Shown: piece by piece, positions 9,558-20,017 of the stretch
How positions within the stretch are numbered: the first letter of the stretch is position 1
Layout of the letters: each line of letters opens with the position of its first letter
Program-made: the position numbers and the translations under genes
From: Actibacterium naphthalenivorans
GTDB lineage: Bacteria; Pseudomonadota; Alphaproteobacteria; Rhodobacterales; Rhodobacteraceae
Assembly (NCBI RefSeq): GCF_014196965.1
Contig: NZ_JACIEQ010000001.1
Location: 1,054,001 to 1,118,000, forward strand
DNA: 64,000 bases
Direction: 5' to 3'
Notes under the pieces: model-generated
Database searches by the model: none
Seen by the model: only the letters and a program-made list of their open reading frames with translations
Told to the model about the DNA's origin: nothing

Positions 9558-9917
9558 TTAGAACTTCAGGCCGCCTTCACGGGCAGCTTCGGCCAGAGCC
9601 TTGACCTTCCCGTGAAAGAGGAAACCACCACGATCGAAGAAGCAGTCTTCGATGCCGGCCTTCTTGGCCCGCTCTGCGATTGCCGCACCAACCTTGGCCG
9701 CAGCTTCGACGTTGTTCTTGCCAACGACGCCCAGATCCTTCTCGAGCGAGGAGGCCGAGGCGAGCGTCACGCCGTTCACATCGTCGATCAGCTGCACGCT
9801 GATGTTCTTGTTGCTGCGATGCACCGACAGGCGCGGACGGCCATTGGCCATCTTCCGCAGTTTGTTCCGAACGCGCAGACGGCGCTTCAGAAACAGATCT
9901 CGTTTACTGTTTGCCAT
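9558..9917 (-). CDS. rplR: 50S ribosomal protein L18
   Basis: 5S-rRNA-binding protein, 119 aa, opening [20 protein letters not shown] and ending in the conserved [13 protein letters not shown]. Placed between rplF and rpsE with 9- and 11-base gaps. Confidence 0.98.
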   Translation of the reverse strand: MANSKRDLFLKRRLRVRNKLRKMANGRPRLSVHRSNKNISVQLIDDVNGVTLASASSLEKDLGVVGKNNVEAAAKVGAAIAERAKKAGIEDCFFDRGGFLFHGKVKALAEAAREGGLKF

Positions 9918-9926
9918 TTTGCGTCC

Positions 9927-10460
9927 TTACTTCTTCTTGCCTTCCTTGCGGAAGATGAATTCGCCCTTATAGCGGATACCCTTGCCTTTATAAGGCTCGG
10001 GCTTGCGCCATTCGCGAATGTTTGCTGCGACCTGACCGACCAGTTGCTCGTCGGTGCCCTCGATCATGATCTGGGTCTGCTTCGGGGCGGTGACGGTTAC
10101 ACCGGCCGGCACCTCGAAGTTGACCTCGTGGCTCAGGCCCAGCGACAGCTTCAGGGTGTTGCCCTGCATCTGCGCCCTGTAACCCACACCCTGGATCTCA
10201 AGCTCTTTCGTGAAACCGCCGCTCACGCCCTGCACCAGGTTCTGAACCATGGTGCGCGACATGCCCCATTGCTGGCGCGCCCGCTTGGACGACCCGCGCG
10301 GGGTGACGGTGACCGTGTTGTCTTCCACCTTCAGGGTGACATCGTCGGTCGCGGTGAAGCTGCGGGCGCCTTTGGGGCCCTTCACTTCAACGGTCTGGCC
10401 GGAGACGGACGCCGAAACACCCGACGGCAGCTCGACCGGTCTTTTACCAATGCGAGACAT
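9927..10460 (-). CDS. rplF: 50S ribosomal protein L6
   Basis: Protein at the base of the L7/L12 stalk near the GTPase centre, 177 aa; opens [15 protein letters not shown] and carries the C-terminal signature [15 protein letters not shown]. It follows rpsH by 11 bases. Confidence 0.98.
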   Translation of the reverse strand: MSRIGKRPVELPSGVSASVSGQTVEVKGPKGARSFTATDDVTLKVEDNTVTVTPRGSSKRARQQWGMSRTMVQNLVQGVSGGFTKELEIQGVGYRAQMQGNTLKLSLGLSHEVNFEVPAGVTVTAPKQTQIMIEGTDEQLVGQVAANIREWRKPEPYKGKGIRYKGEFIFRKEGKKK

Positions 10461-10471
10461 ACCAAACCCCC

Positions 10472-10870
10472 TTAGAAGACCGTGCAGAGCACTTCGCCGC
10501 CAACGTTGGCCGACCGTGCTGCTGCATCCGACATCACGCCCTTGGACGTGGAGACGATGGAGACACCCAGGCCCTGACGGACCGACGGGATATCCTTGAC
10601 ACTCATATAAACGCGGCGGCCCGGCTTCGAGACCCGCTTGAGCTCGCGGATCACAGGGGTGCCCTCGTAATATTTGAGGCTGATTTCAAGCTCCGGCATC
10701 CCGAGGGTGCTGGTGGCTTCTTCATAGCCGCGGATATAGCCTTCGTCCTTGAGCACATCCAGAACCCAGGCGCGAAGCTTGGAGGCCGGCGTGCGGACGG
10801 TGGATTTCCCGCGCAGCTGCGCGTTGCGGATACGGGTGAGCATATCGCCGACAGGATCGTTTACTGACAT
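10472..10870 (-). CDS. rpsH: 30S ribosomal protein S8
   Basis: Binds the central domain of 16S rRNA; 132 aa with the family ending [22 protein letters not shown]. In E. coli S8 represses the spc operon by binding near rplE; no equivalent site was checked here. Normal position after rpsN. Confidence 0.98.
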   Translation of the reverse strand: MSVNDPVGDMLTRIRNAQLRGKSTVRTPASKLRAWVLDVLKDEGYIRGYEEATSTLGMPELEISLKYYEGTPVIRELKRVSKPGRRVYMSVKDIPSVRQGLGVSIVSTSKGVMSDAAARSANVGGEVLCTVF

Positions 10871-10882
10871 ATCAAACCCTCC

Positions 10883-11188
10883 TTACCAGCTGGACTTAAC
10901 CATGCCGGGGATCTGGCCCTGAGAGCCGAGTTCCCGAAGCATGATCCGCGACACTTTCAGCTTGCGGTAATACGCATGCGGACGACCGGTCAGCTCACAA
11001 CGGTTGTGCAGCCGGGTCGCGGAAGAGTTGCGGGGCAGTTTCGCCAGTTTCAGACGCGCCTTGAAACGTTCTTCCATCGGCAGGTCTTCGTTATTCGCGA
11101 TCTCTTTCAGAGCGGCACGCTTGGCGGCGTATTTGTCCACCAGCTTCTGGCGCTTCTTCTCGCGTTCGATCATTGCTTTCTTAGCCAT
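10883..11188 (-). CDS. rpsN: 30S ribosomal protein S14 (zinc-free long form)
   Basis: 101 aa, beginning [20 protein letters not shown]. An in-frame extension of 38 codons upstream overlaps rplE and is not part of the gene. The long form lacks the CxxC zinc-ribbon pairs of the short S14Z type; [20 protein letters not shown] is the conserved core. It follows rplE by 20 bases. Confidence 0.97.
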   Translation of the reverse strand: MAKKAMIEREKKRQKLVDKYAAKRAALKEIANNEDLPMEERFKARLKLAKLPRNSSATRLHNRCELTGRPHAYYRKLKVSRIMLRELGSQGQIPGMVKSSW

Positions 11189-11208
11189 GTTCTCTCTCTC
11201 CCGCTGCT

Positions 11209-11772
11209 TCAGCTGTTGAAGGGCATGTTGAAATGCTTCAACAGCGCCTTCGCTTCCGCGTCGGTTTTCGCGGTGGTGGCAATCACGATGTCCATGCCCC
11301 AAACCTCATCGACCTTGTCGAAATCGATCTCGGGGAACACGATGTGCTCTTTCAGGCCCATGGCATAGTTGCCGCGGCCATCGAAGGATTTGCCGGAAAC
11401 GCCGCGGAAGTCGCGGATACGCGGCATGGCGACGGTGATCAGACGATCCAGGAATTCATACATCCGGTCGCCGCGCAGGGTCACCTTGGTGCCCAGCGGC
11501 ATGTCTTCGCGGACACGGAAACCGGCGATCGACTTCTTGGCCTTGTTGATCACGGCCTTCTGGCCGGCAATCGCGGTCAGGTCGGCTTCGGCCGATTTGA
11601 CCTTCTTGGAATCCTTCACCGCCTCGGCGCCACAACCGATGTTCAGCACGATCTTGTCGAGGCGCGGAATCATCATGTCGTTGGAATAGCCGAACTCTTC
11701 CTTCAGAGTGGCGCGGATCTGATCCTTGTAGACCGCCTTCAGGCGCGGGGTATAGGTTGCAACGTCAAGCAT
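11209..11772 (-). CDS. rplE: 50S ribosomal protein L5
   Basis: 5S-rRNA-binding protein of the central protuberance, 187 aa ([37 protein letters not shown]). Its start codon shares one base with the stop of rplX, indicating coupled translation. Confidence 0.98.
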   Translation of the reverse strand: MLDVATYTPRLKAVYKDQIRATLKEEFGYSNDMMIPRLDKIVLNIGCGAEAVKDSKKVKSAEADLTAIAGQKAVINKAKKSIAGFRVREDMPLGTKVTLRGDRMYEFLDRLITVAMPRIRDFRGVSGKSFDGRGNYAMGLKEHIVFPEIDFDKVDEVWGMDIVIATTAKTDAEAKALLKHFNMPFNS

Positions 11773-12077
11773 CAGACAGCCTCCCCGGTGGTTTTGGCAT
11801 AACGAACCTTCTTGCCCTCTTCCACGCGGAAGCCGACGCGGGTGGCCTTGCCGTTCGCGTCGCTCAGGGCCAGATTCGACAGGTCGATCGGCATGGCGAC
11901 GGGAACGCGGCCACCCTGGCTGTTTTGCGATTGCTTGGTGTGGCGGATGGCGATGTTCACGCCCTCGACCACGGCCTTGCCGGCCTTCGGGTCAACCGAC
12001 GAAATCTCGCCCGACTTGCCCTTGTCCTTGCCGGCCAGCACGATGACCTTGTCACCTTTGCGGAGTTTGGCAGCCAT
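11772..12077 (-). CDS. rplX: 50S ribosomal protein L24
   Basis: Assembly-initiating large-subunit protein with a KOW motif ([20 protein letters not shown] at residues 4-23), 101 aa. One-base stop/start overlaps with rplN upstream and rplE downstream. Confidence 0.98.
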   Translation of the reverse strand: MAAKLRKGDKVIVLAGKDKGKSGEISSVDPKAGKAVVEGVNIAIRHTKQSQNSQGGRVPVAMPIDLSNLALSDANGKATRVGFRVEEGKKVRYAKTTGEAV

Positions 12078-12445
12078 TACAGCACCTCCGGAGCAAGCGA
12101 GATGATTTTCATGAAGTTCTTGGCGCGCAGCTCACGAACGACCGGGCCGAAGATACGGGTGCCGATCGGCTCGTTGTTGTTGTTCAGGATCACCGCGGCG
12201 TTCCGGTCGAACCGGATGGCGGTGCCGTCTTCGCGGCGAACTTCTTTGGCGGTGCGTACGACGACGGCCTTGCGGACGTCCCCTTTCTTCACGCGACCGC
12301 GCGGGATGGCTTCCTTCACCGAGACGACAATGATGTCGCCGACGGAGGCGTATTTACGCTTGGAACCACCCAGAACCTTGATGCACTGCACCCGGCGAGC
12401 GCCGGAGTTGTCAGCTACATCCAGATTGGTCTGCATCTGGATCAT
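12077..12445 (-). CDS. rplN: 50S ribosomal protein L14
   Basis: 122 aa, [20 protein letters not shown] being the family hallmark; forms intersubunit bridges with 16S rRNA. First gene of the spc operon. The 154-base gap to rpsQ upstream contains a small GC inverted repeat near rplN but no convincing terminator, so read-through from rpmC-rpsQ is likely. Confidence 0.98.
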
Positions 12446-12599
12446 GTGGTTTCTCCCGACCTTTGGGGACTTCCCCCAGGGTTTCGATCAAACCGGAATG
12501 TGATAACCGATAATCTTCAGAGACACGCTTCAGCCCTTGCCCGCTTCATCGCCGTATTCAGCGAAGAGAGCCACAAGGATTGACGCGCGCCGCGTCGGA

Positions 12600-12830
12600 T
12601 CAGTTGGCAACCACCTCCCAGCGTTTCGTTTTCGAAATCGGCGCGCATTCCTGAATGCGGACGGCGTCGCCAACCTTGAATTCGTTCTTCGGATCGTGAG
12701 CCCGGTATTTCTTGGACTTACGAATGGTCTTCTTCAGAACCGGATGCGTGAAGCGGCGCTCGACCGAAACCGTTACGGTCTGGTCATTCTGGTCGCTCGT
12801 CACGGTGCCTGCGAGGATGCGTTTGGGCAT
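12600..12830 (-). CDS. rpsQ: 30S ribosomal protein S17
   Basis: 76 aa OB-fold protein ([20 protein letters not shown]), one of the primary 16S binders. Twelve bases after rpmC. Confidence 0.97.
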   Translation of the reverse strand: MPKRILAGTVTSDQNDQTVTVSVERRFTHPVLKKTIRKSKKYRAHDPKNEFKVGDAVRIQECAPISKTKRWEVVAN

Positions 12831-12842
12831 GTGTCGTGCTCC

Positions 12843-13046
12843 TTAATTCGCCGCCGCTTCAGCGGCTTTCTGGTTCAGAACCGTCTTCACACGGGCAACG
12901 TCACGACGGACGATCCGCATGCGGGCGGTGTTTTCGAGCGCGCCGGTGGCCTGCTGAAAGCGCAGGTTGAACGCCTCTTTCTTCAGGCTGGCCAGATCTT
13001 CACGAAGCTGGTCCGGCGATTTGTCACGCAGGTCTTGTGCGTTCAT
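12843..13046 (-). CDS. rpmC: 50S ribosomal protein L29
   Basis: 67 aa helical hairpin at the exit tunnel ([20 protein letters not shown]). Normally it abuts rplP; here 938 bases and a divergent oxygenase gene separate the two. AAAGGACGAAACC gives a good ribosome-binding site, and a promoter candidate lies about 90 bases upstream. Confidence 0.97.
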   Translation of the reverse strand: MNAQDLRDKSPDQLREDLASLKKEAFNLRFQQATGALENTARMRIVRRDVARVKTVLNQKAAEAAAN

Positions 13047-13134
13047 GGTTTCGTCCTTTCAACATCACCGGCAGGCCCCTACGCGCAACTGCGCGGGTCA
13101 CCCTGATTCCAGTGGAGTTCTTGGTGAAGGCTGC

Positions 13135-13163
13135 GCAATACACGGGGTTCGCCTCCACATCAA
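13135..13163 (-). promoter_or_regulatory. Candidate promoter for rpmC-rpsQ and the spc operon
   Basis: Minus strand TTGATG (13158-13163), 17-base spacer, TATTGC (13135-13140), giving a leader of about 80 nt before rpmC. Its existence makes sense because the rplP side is closed off by a strong terminator at 13933-13964. Confidence 0.5.
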
Positions 13164-13260
13164 CCCCTTTGATCGGAAAAGCCGGATCTGAGGGAAAACT
13201 CCGCCCCGGCCCGGGCTCCGGCGCAACCATCCCCCCTCGCCCCGCCGGGCGCGCTGGTCT

Positions 13261-13893
13261 ATGACACATCCCATGCCAAAGATCGATTCCCTCTTCGTCA
13301 CCCGCCTCTACCGCGCCGCCCTGACCGAGTTCGGCGACGCCATTGAAACCTCCGAACTGGAGGCCGCGTGTTACTCCATCGCCGAGGATGACGAGGCCGG
13401 GCACGACTGGTGCGAAGCCAACGGCTATCCCGGCTACACAAGCTATGCCTCGCTGACCGACCTGCCCTGGCGCTTTCCGGTGTTTCAGGATCTGGTGACG
13501 ACCCTCGACAAACACGTGGCCGCCTTCGCCGAGGATCTGGAATTCGATCTCGAGGGCCGCAAGCTGAAGCTCGAGGATATCTGGATCAACATCCTGCCCG
13601 AGGGTGGCAGCCACAGCTCTCACCTGCATCCGCATTCGGTGATCTCGGGCACCACCTATGTGGCGATGCCCGGCGGCGCCTCGGCGCTGAAGCTGGAGGA
13701 TCCGCGCTCGGCCCGGATGATGGCCGCCCCCGCCCGCCGCAAGGATGCGCGCGAAGAGTTGCGGCAGTTCATCTATGTGGCGCCCACCGCCGGCGAAGTG
13801 CTGCTTTGGGAAAGCTGGCTGCGCCACGAGGTGCCGATGAACATGGCCGAAGAAGAGCGGATCTCGGTCAGCTTCAACTATAGCTGGGAGTGA
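13261..13893 (+). CDS. Putative 2-oxoglutarate/Fe(II)-dependent oxygenase (TIGR02466-like)
   Basis: Predicted non-haem iron dioxygenase of 210 aa; substrate unknown. The jelly-roll signature region is readable: a histidine cluster HLHPH at residues 121-125 followed by SVISGTTYVAMPGG, a distal His189 in ESWLRHEV, and Arg200 in ERISVSFNYSW that would bind 2-oxoglutarate. No clear ribosome-binding site precedes either the ATG at 13261 or the one at 13273. The gene sits on the strand opposite to the ribosomal genes, divergent from rpmC and convergent with rplP, whose terminator it shares. The family assignment comes from recall of the overall pattern and should be tested by profile search. Confidence 0.8.
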   Translation: MTHPMPKIDSLFVTRLYRAALTEFGDAIETSELEAACYSIAEDDEAGHDWCEANGYPGYTSYASLTDLPWRFPVFQDLVTTLDKHVAAFAEDLEFDLEGRKLKLEDIWINILPEGGSHSSHLHPHSVISGTTYVAMPGGASALKLEDPRSARMMAAPARRKDAREELRQFIYVAPTAGEVLLWESWLRHEVPMNMAEEERISVSFNYSWE

Positions 13894-13932
13894 GCGGCCA
13901 GCCGCCCCCCCCGCGCGACGTACGCACAAGCA

Positions 13933-13964
13933 AAAGCCCCCGCCGATCGCTCGGCGGGGGCTTT
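13933..13964. terminator. Strong bidirectional terminator between the oxygenase gene and rplP
   Basis: Perfect 14-bp stem AAAGCCCCCGCCGA/TCGGCGGGGGCTTT with a 4-base loop, A-rich on the left and T-rich on the right. It should end the oxygenase transcript and also the S10 transcript after rplP. Confidence 0.92.
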
Positions 13965-13984
13965 CGATTTCCGTTGACCGGAAC

Positions 13985-14398
13985 TTACCAGTCTTCGCGC
14001 TGAACGATGCGGGTCTTCAGCGGCAGCTTCATCGCGGCCAGGCGCAGAGCCTCGCGCGCGACAGCCTCGGTCACGCCGTCGATCTCGAACATCACGCGGC
14101 CGGGCTTGACCTTGGCGGCCCAGTAATCGACCGAGCCCTTGCCCTTACCCATCCGGACTTCCGTGGGCTTCGACGACACGGGCGTGTCGGGGAAGATACG
14201 GATCCAGACACGGCCCTGACGCTTCATGTGCCGGGTCATCGCGCGGCGAGCCGCCTCGATCTGACGCGCGGTCACACGCTCGGGCTGGGTGGCCTTGAGA
14301 CCGAAGGTGCCGAAGTTCAGGTCGAACCCGCCCTTGGCCTGCCCGCTGATGCGGCCTTTGTGCATCTTGCGGAATTTTGTACGCTTTGGTTGCAGCAT
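13985..14398 (-). CDS. rplP: 50S ribosomal protein L16
   Basis: Large-subunit protein near the A site and peptidyl-transferase centre, 137 aa ([20 protein letters not shown]). The conserved loop EVRMGKGKG holds Arg82, equivalent to E. coli Arg81, the residue hydroxylated there by the 2OG oxygenase YcfD/RoxA. Last gene of the S10 transcript before a strong terminator; it follows rpsC by 12 bases. Confidence 0.98.
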   Translation of the reverse strand: MLQPKRTKFRKMHKGRISGQAKGGFDLNFGTFGLKATQPERVTARQIEAARRAMTRHMKRQGRVWIRIFPDTPVSSKPTEVRMGKGKGSVDYWAAKVKPGRVMFEIDGVTEAVAREALRLAAMKLPLKTRIVQREDW

Positions 14399-14410
14399 CT
14401 CATCTACTCC

Positions 14411-15118
14411 TTAGCGCCGGCCGCCGGCGCCACGCGGCGCGGGACCTTCCTGAAGCTCCTGCTGGCGACGGTCACGGGCAGACGGGTCATGCTCCATGAT
14501 CTCACCTTTGAAGATCCAGACTTTGATACCAATGATGCCATAGGGCGTTTCCGCCTCGTAGTTGGCATAGTCGATGTCGGCGCGCAGCGTGTGCAGCGGC
14601 ACCCGGCCCTCGCGGTACCACTCGGTCCGCGCGATCTCGGCACCGCCCAGACGGCCGGCGACGTTCACACGAATACCCAGGGCCCCCATGCGCATGGCGT
14701 TCTGCACGGCGCGCTTCATGGCGCGGCGGAAGGAAACCCGGCGCTCCAGCTGCTGTGCGATGCTTTCGGCCACCAGCTGGGCGTCCAGCTCGGGCTTGCG
14801 CACCTCGACGATGTTCAGGTGCAGCTCGCTGTCGGTCATCGCCGCCAGCTTCTTGCGCAGGGTTTCGATATCGGCGCCTTTTTTGCCGATGATCACGCCC
14901 GGGCGCGCTGTGTGAATCGTCACCCGGCACTTCTTGTGCGGGCGCTCGATGATGATGCGGCTGACGCCGGCCTGCTTGCACTCTTCACGAATGAACTCAC
15001 GCATCCGGAGATCCTCCAGCAGGAGGTTCCCGTAGTCCTTCGTGTCGGCGTACCAGCGGCTGTCCCAGGTGCGGTTGACCTGCAGGCGCATGCCGATCGG
15101 ATTGACCTTATGACCCAT
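14411..15118 (-). CDS. rpsC: 30S ribosomal protein S3
   Basis: mRNA-entry protein of 235 aa with an N-terminal KH domain ([20 protein letters not shown] at about residues 73-92) and a C-terminal domain ending in a Gln/Arg/Gly-rich tail. Its ATG shares one base with the rplV stop. Confidence 0.98.
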   Translation of the reverse strand: MGHKVNPIGMRLQVNRTWDSRWYADTKDYGNLLLEDLRMREFIREECKQAGVSRIIIERPHKKCRVTIHTARPGVIIGKKGADIETLRKKLAAMTDSELHLNIVEVRKPELDAQLVAESIAQQLERRVSFRRAMKRAVQNAMRMGALGIRVNVAGRLGGAEIARTEWYREGRVPLHTLRADIDYANYEAETPYGIIGIKVWIFKGEIMEHDPSARDRRQQELQEGPAPRGAGGRR

Positions 15119-15498
15119 TACGCTTGCTCCTCAACTTGACGCACCTTGATGGTGAGTTCCGAGAACGGCTTGACGATCTTGCCGAACCGCCCACGGGCCC
15201 GCGGGCGACCGCGCTTCATGGTCAGGTTCTTACCAACATAGGCCTCGGCCACGACCAGCTCGTCCACATCCAGATTGTGGTTGTTCTCGGCATTGGCGAT
15301 GGCGGACTGAAGACATTTCTTCACGTCATCGGCGATCCGCTTTTTCGAGAAGGTCAGATCGGCCAGAGCCTTGTCCACCTTCTTGCCACGGATCATCTGC
15401 GCCACCAGGTTCAGCTTCTGCGGCGAGGTGCGAAGCATGCGGGTTTTCGCCATTGCCTCGTTCTCGGCCACGCGGCGGGCGTTCTTTTCCTTACCCAT
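15118..15498 (-). CDS. rplV: 50S ribosomal protein L22
   Basis: 126 aa; its beta-hairpin loop lines the exit tunnel ([20 protein letters not shown]). The N terminus is longer than in E. coli ([20 protein letters not shown]), a normal feature in this order; an internal ATG at residue 16 is the alternative start. Confidence 0.97.
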   Translation of the reverse strand: MGKEKNARRVAENEAMAKTRMLRTSPQKLNLVAQMIRGKKVDKALADLTFSKKRIADDVKKCLQSAIANAENNHNLDVDELVVAEAYVGKNLTMKRGRPRARGRFGKIVKPFSELTIKVRQVEEQA

Positions 15499-15504
15499 GA
15501 CCGA

Positions 15505-15783
15505 TTACCTCTTCTTCGCTTTTTTATCGGCCGCGTGGCCGTAATAGGTCCGCGTCGGCGCGTATTCACCGAATTTCTGGCCGATCATGTCTTCCGACAC
15601 GTTGACCGGAATGTGCTTCTGGCCGTTGTAGACGCCAAACGTCAGGCCCACGAACTGGGGCAGGATCGTCGAGCGGCGCGACCAGATCTTGATAACTTCG
15701 TTGCGGCCGGATTCGCGGCTCTTCTCGGCTTTCTTCAGCACGTAAGAGTCGACGAAGGGGCCTTTCCAAACAGAACGCGACAT
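15505..15783 (-). CDS. rpsS: 30S ribosomal protein S19
   Basis: Head protein, 92 aa ([20 protein letters not shown]), ending [18 protein letters not shown]. Two-base gap to rplB upstream and six to rplV downstream. Confidence 0.98.
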   Translation of the reverse strand: MSRSVWKGPFVDSYVLKKAEKSRESGRNEVIKIWSRRSTILPQFVGLTFGVYNGQKHIPVNVSEDMIGQKFGEYAPTRTYYGHAADKKAKKR

Positions 15784-15785
15784 GA

Positions 15786-16628
15786 TTAGCGGCCCTTCTT
15801 CTTGGCGTGACGCGAGCGGATGATCAGCTTGCCCGACGCCTTGTTCCTATCACGGGTGCGGGCACCCTTGGTGGGCTTGCCCCAGGGCGTGACCGGATGA
15901 CGGCCACCCGAGGTGCGGCCCTCACCACCACCATGCGGGTGATCAACCGGGTTCATGACCACACCACGCACCGACGGGCGGATGCCCTTGTGGCGGTTGC
16001 GGCCGGCCTTGCCGAGGTTCTGGTTGGAATTGTCGGGGTTCGACACGGCACCGACGGTGCACATGCATTCCTGACGCACCATCCGCAGCTCGCCCGAAGA
16101 CAGGCGGATCTGGGCATAGCCACCGTCGCGGCCCACGAACTGGGCATAGGTGCCGGCGGCACGTGCGATCTGGCCGCCCTTGCCGGGCTTCATCTCGACG
16201 TTGTGCACGATCGTACCGATCGGCAGGCCGCTGAAGGGCATCGCGTTGCCCGGCTTCACATCAGCCTTGGCCGACGCGATCACCTGGTCGCCAACGCCAA
16301 GACGTTGCGGCGCCAGGATATAGGCCTGCTCGCCGTCGTCATATTTGATCAGCGCGATGAAGGCCGTCCGGTTCGGGTCATATTCGATCCGCTCGACGGT
16401 TGCGGCCACATCGAATTTCGTGCGCTTGAAATCCACGACGCGGTAAAGACGCTTCGCGCCACCGCCGCGGCGGCGCATTGTAATCCGTCCGGTGTTGTTC
16501 CGGCCGCCCTTCTTGGCCAAACCCTCGGTAAGGGATTTGACCGGACGTCCTTTCCAAAGCTCCGAACGGTCGATCAGAACCAGCCCACGCTGGCCTGGCG
16601 TCGTCGGCTTATACGACTTGAGTGCCAT
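15786..16628 (-). CDS. rplB: 50S ribosomal protein L2
   Basis: Core protein essential for subunit joining and peptidyl-transferase structure, 280 aa. The C-terminal signature around the essential histidine is intact ([20 protein letters not shown]). The 93-base gap to rplW carries a perfect hairpin at 16681-16704. Confidence 0.98.
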   Translation of the reverse strand: MALKSYKPTTPGQRGLVLIDRSELWKGRPVKSLTEGLAKKGGRNNTGRITMRRRGGGAKRLYRVVDFKRTKFDVAATVERIEYDPNRTAFIALIKYDDGEQAYILAPQRLGVGDQVIASAKADVKPGNAMPFSGLPIGTIVHNVEMKPGKGGQIARAAGTYAQFVGRDGGYAQIRLSSGELRMVRQECMCTVGAVSNPDNSNQNLGKAGRNRHKGIRPSVRGVVMNPVDHPHGGGEGRTSGGRHPVTPWGKPTKGARTRDRNKASGKLIIRSRHAKKKGR

Positions 16629-16680
16629 GCTTTCTGTCTTCCGTTAGCTTGGAGGCGTTATGCCCCGGTTAGAAACAACC

Positions 16681-16704
16681 TCGGCCCCGGAGAACCGGGG
16701 CCGA
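16681..16704 (-). other. Ten-bp perfect hairpin between rplW and rplB
   Basis: TCGGCCCCGG/CCGGGGCCGA with a 4-base loop. No T-run follows on the minus strand. Inside the S10 transcript it could be a processing or stabilising element. Confidence 0.55.
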
Positions 16705-16721
16705 AGATTCGCAGCCTTCTA

Positions 16722-17018
16722 TCAGAGGCCCGTAGAGACGTCGATAGTGTTACCCTCTTCCAGGGTGACATAGGCCTTCTTGACGTCCTTGCGCTTGCCC
16801 AGCATGCCGCGGAACCGCTTGGATTTGCCTTTGGTGATGGTCGTGTTCACGGCCTTCACCTTGACACCAAACAGGTTTTCGATGGCTTCCTTGATCTGCG
16901 GCTTGTTCGCCTCCATCGCCACTTCGAACACCACGGCGCCGTTTTCGGACGCCATCGTGGCCTTCTCGGTGATGACCGGCTTGCGGATCACGTCGTAATG
17001 TTCTGCCTTCGCGCTCAT
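16722..17018 (-). CDS. rplW: 50S ribosomal protein L23
   Basis: Exit-tunnel protein that docks trigger factor and SRP, 98 aa ([20 protein letters not shown]). Its start overlaps the rplD stop by four bases. Confidence 0.98.
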   Translation of the reverse strand: MSAKAEHYDVIRKPVITEKATMASENGAVVFEVAMEANKPQIKEAIENLFGVKVKAVNTTITKGKSKRFRGMLGKRKDVKKAYVTLEEGNTIDVSTGL

Positions 17019-17635
17019 TTCAGTCGAGCCTCCAGTGCTTCGACACCCGCCTTCGTGAGCACCAGCGTGTCACGCTTCAGGATGTCATAAACATTCGCGC
17101 CGACCGACGGCAGCACATCGAGACCTTCGATGTTCCGCGCGGCCTTGGCGAAGTTTTCATTCACCTGCGCCCCGTCGATCACCAGCGCGCGCTTCCAGCC
17201 CAGGTTCTTCACCGCCTTGGCCAGCGCCGAGGTCTTGGCTTCGGCCAGATCGGCGGTGTCGATGATGACCAGCTCACCCGCAACCGCCTTGGCGGACAGC
17301 GCATGGCACAGGCCAAGCTTGCGGAACTTCTTGGTCAGCTCGTGGCCGTGGCTGCGCGGGGTCGGGCCCTTATAGATACCACCCTTGCGGAAGATCGGCG
17401 CGTTGCGGTCACCGTGGCGTGCGCCGCCGGTGCCCTTCTGGCGATAGATCTTCTTGGTCGAGTAGCTGGTCTCCGAGCGGGTCTTCACCTTGTGGGTGCC
17501 GGCCTGCGCGTTGTTGCGCTGCCAGCGGACCACACGGTGCAGGATGTCCGCACGCGGCTCCAGGCCGAAGATCTCGTCGCCGAGATCAACGGTGCCGGCA
17601 TTGCCGCCGTCCAGATTGATCACCTCAAGTTTCAT
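17015..17635 (-). CDS. rplD: 50S ribosomal protein L4
   Basis: 206 aa; extended loop lining the exit tunnel ([20 protein letters not shown]). In E. coli L4 represses the S10 operon; whether this happens here is unknown because rpsJ is preceded directly by tuf. Four-base overlaps with rplC and rplW. Confidence 0.98.
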   Translation of the reverse strand: MKLEVINLDGGNAGTVDLGDEIFGLEPRADILHRVVRWQRNNAQAGTHKVKTRSETSYSTKKIYRQKGTGGARHGDRNAPIFRKGGIYKGPTPRSHGHELTKKFRKLGLCHALSAKAVAGELVIIDTADLAEAKTSALAKAVKNLGWKRALVIDGAQVNENFAKAARNIEGLDVLPSVGANVYDILKRDTLVLTKAGVEALEARLK

Positions 17636-18357
17636 GCTTCGCCTCCTTCGGCGGGCGCTTCTTCAGCGGCGGCTTCAACCTTGGCCGATTTCAGAGCCGC
17701 CGGCAGAACCAGATTCTCGGGAACCGGCTTCTTGACAGCGTCCTTGATCGTGACCCAGCCCCCCTTGGAGCCGGGAACCGCGCCCTTGACCATGATCAGG
17801 CCACGGTCGGCGTCGGTCTTGACGACCTGAAGGTTCTGGGTGGTGACACGGGCAGCACCCATGTGACCGGCCATCTTCTTGCCCTTGAACACCCGGCCCG
17901 GATCCTGACACTGACCCGTCGAACCGTGCGAGCGGTGGCTGATCGACACACCGTGAGAAGCCCGCAGACCCCCGAAGTTGTGCCGCTTCATCGCACCGGC
18001 AAAGCCCTTACCGATCGAGGTGCCCGAAACGTCCACGAACTGACCCGCGAAATAATGGTCGGCGGTGATTTCCTCACCCACGCCGATCAGGTTTTCCGGG
18101 GCCACGCGGAATTCCGCGATCTTCCGCTTCGGCGCAACATTGGCCTTGGCGAAATGGCCGCGCATCGGGGCCGATGTCCGCTTGGCCTTGGCCGTGCCCG
18201 CGCCGAGCTGAACGGCGGTATAGCCATCCGTCTCGGCCGTGCGCTGTGCCACGACCTGCAGGTTGTCGAGTTGAAGGACGGTCACGGGAATCTGCTTCCC
18301 GTCCTCCATGAACAGCCGGGTCATCCCGACCTTCTTCGCGATTACACCAGAGCGCAT
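17632..18357 (-). CDS. rplC: 50S ribosomal protein L3
   Basis: Assembly initiator, 241 aa, [20 protein letters not shown] at the start and the conserved loop [20 protein letters not shown]. The C terminus has an Ala/Glu-rich extension ([13 protein letters not shown]) absent from E. coli L3 (209 aa). Fifteen bases after rpsJ. Confidence 0.98.
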   Translation of the reverse strand: MRSGVIAKKVGMTRLFMEDGKQIPVTVLQLDNLQVVAQRTAETDGYTAVQLGAGTAKAKRTSAPMRGHFAKANVAPKRKIAEFRVAPENLIGVGEEITADHYFAGQFVDVSGTSIGKGFAGAMKRHNFGGLRASHGVSISHRSHGSTGQCQDPGRVFKGKKMAGHMGAARVTTQNLQVVKTDADRGLIMVKGAVPGSKGGWVTIKDAVKKPVPENLVLPAALKSAKVEAAAEEAPAEGGEA

Positions 18358-18372
18358 CTCGGGATACCCTCC

Positions 18373-18681
18373 TTAAACCTTGATCTCGACGTCGACACCG
18401 GCGGCCAGGTCGAGCTTCATGAGCGCGTCCACGGTCTGCGGGGTCGGGTCGATGATGTCGAGAAGCCGCTTGTGCGTGCGGATTTCCCACTGATCACGGG
18501 ATTTCTTGTCAACGTGGGGACCACGCAGAACCGTGAATTTTTCAATTTTGTTCGGCAGCGGGATCGGGCCACGAACCTGAGCGCCGGTGCGCTTGGCAGT
18601 GTTCACGATTTCCTGCGTGCTGGCATCCAGCACACGGTAATCGAAGGCCTTCAGCCGGATGCGAATGTTTTGCGACTGCAT
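18373..18681 (-). CDS. rpsJ: 30S ribosomal protein S10
   Basis: 102 aa, also the NusE transcription antitermination factor ([20 protein letters not shown]). First gene of the S10 operon. The 80-base gap from tuf shows no promoter, so tuf and the S10 operon are probably one transcript. Confidence 0.98.
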   Translation of the reverse strand: MQSQNIRIRLKAFDYRVLDASTQEIVNTAKRTGAQVRGPIPLPNKIEKFTVLRGPHVDKKSRDQWEIRTHKRLLDIIDPTPQTVDALMKLDLAAGVDVEIKV

Positions 18682-18757
18682 GTCGGTGCCTTTCGCGGCT
18701 TAGAGTTGATAGGTGGAGCGAGGGTCATTCCCCGCCCCACGTCGAACCCGGAGGTCT

Positions 18758-19937
<1,180 letters not shown>

Positions 19938-19956
19938 GATGGCCTCCTCTATTCTT

Positions 19957-20016
19957 CGGGTGGCGGGGAGCCCGCCCTACAGTTGGTGGGTAGGGCGGGG
20001 TTCACCCCGCCACCCG
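19957..20016 (-). repeat. Long two-part palindrome between fusA and tuf
   Basis: Outer arms CGGGTGGCGGGG (19957-19968) and CCCCGCCACCCG (20005-20016) pair perfectly over 12 bp; inner arms CCCGCCCTA (19971-19979) and TAGGGCGGG (19991-19999) pair over 9 bp, with small internal bulges and an 11-base loop. It starts one base after the fusA stop on the transcript. GTAGGGCGGGTTCACCCCGCC-like units are typical extragenic repeats in this bacterial group. Confidence 0.75.
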
Positions 20017-20017
20017 G

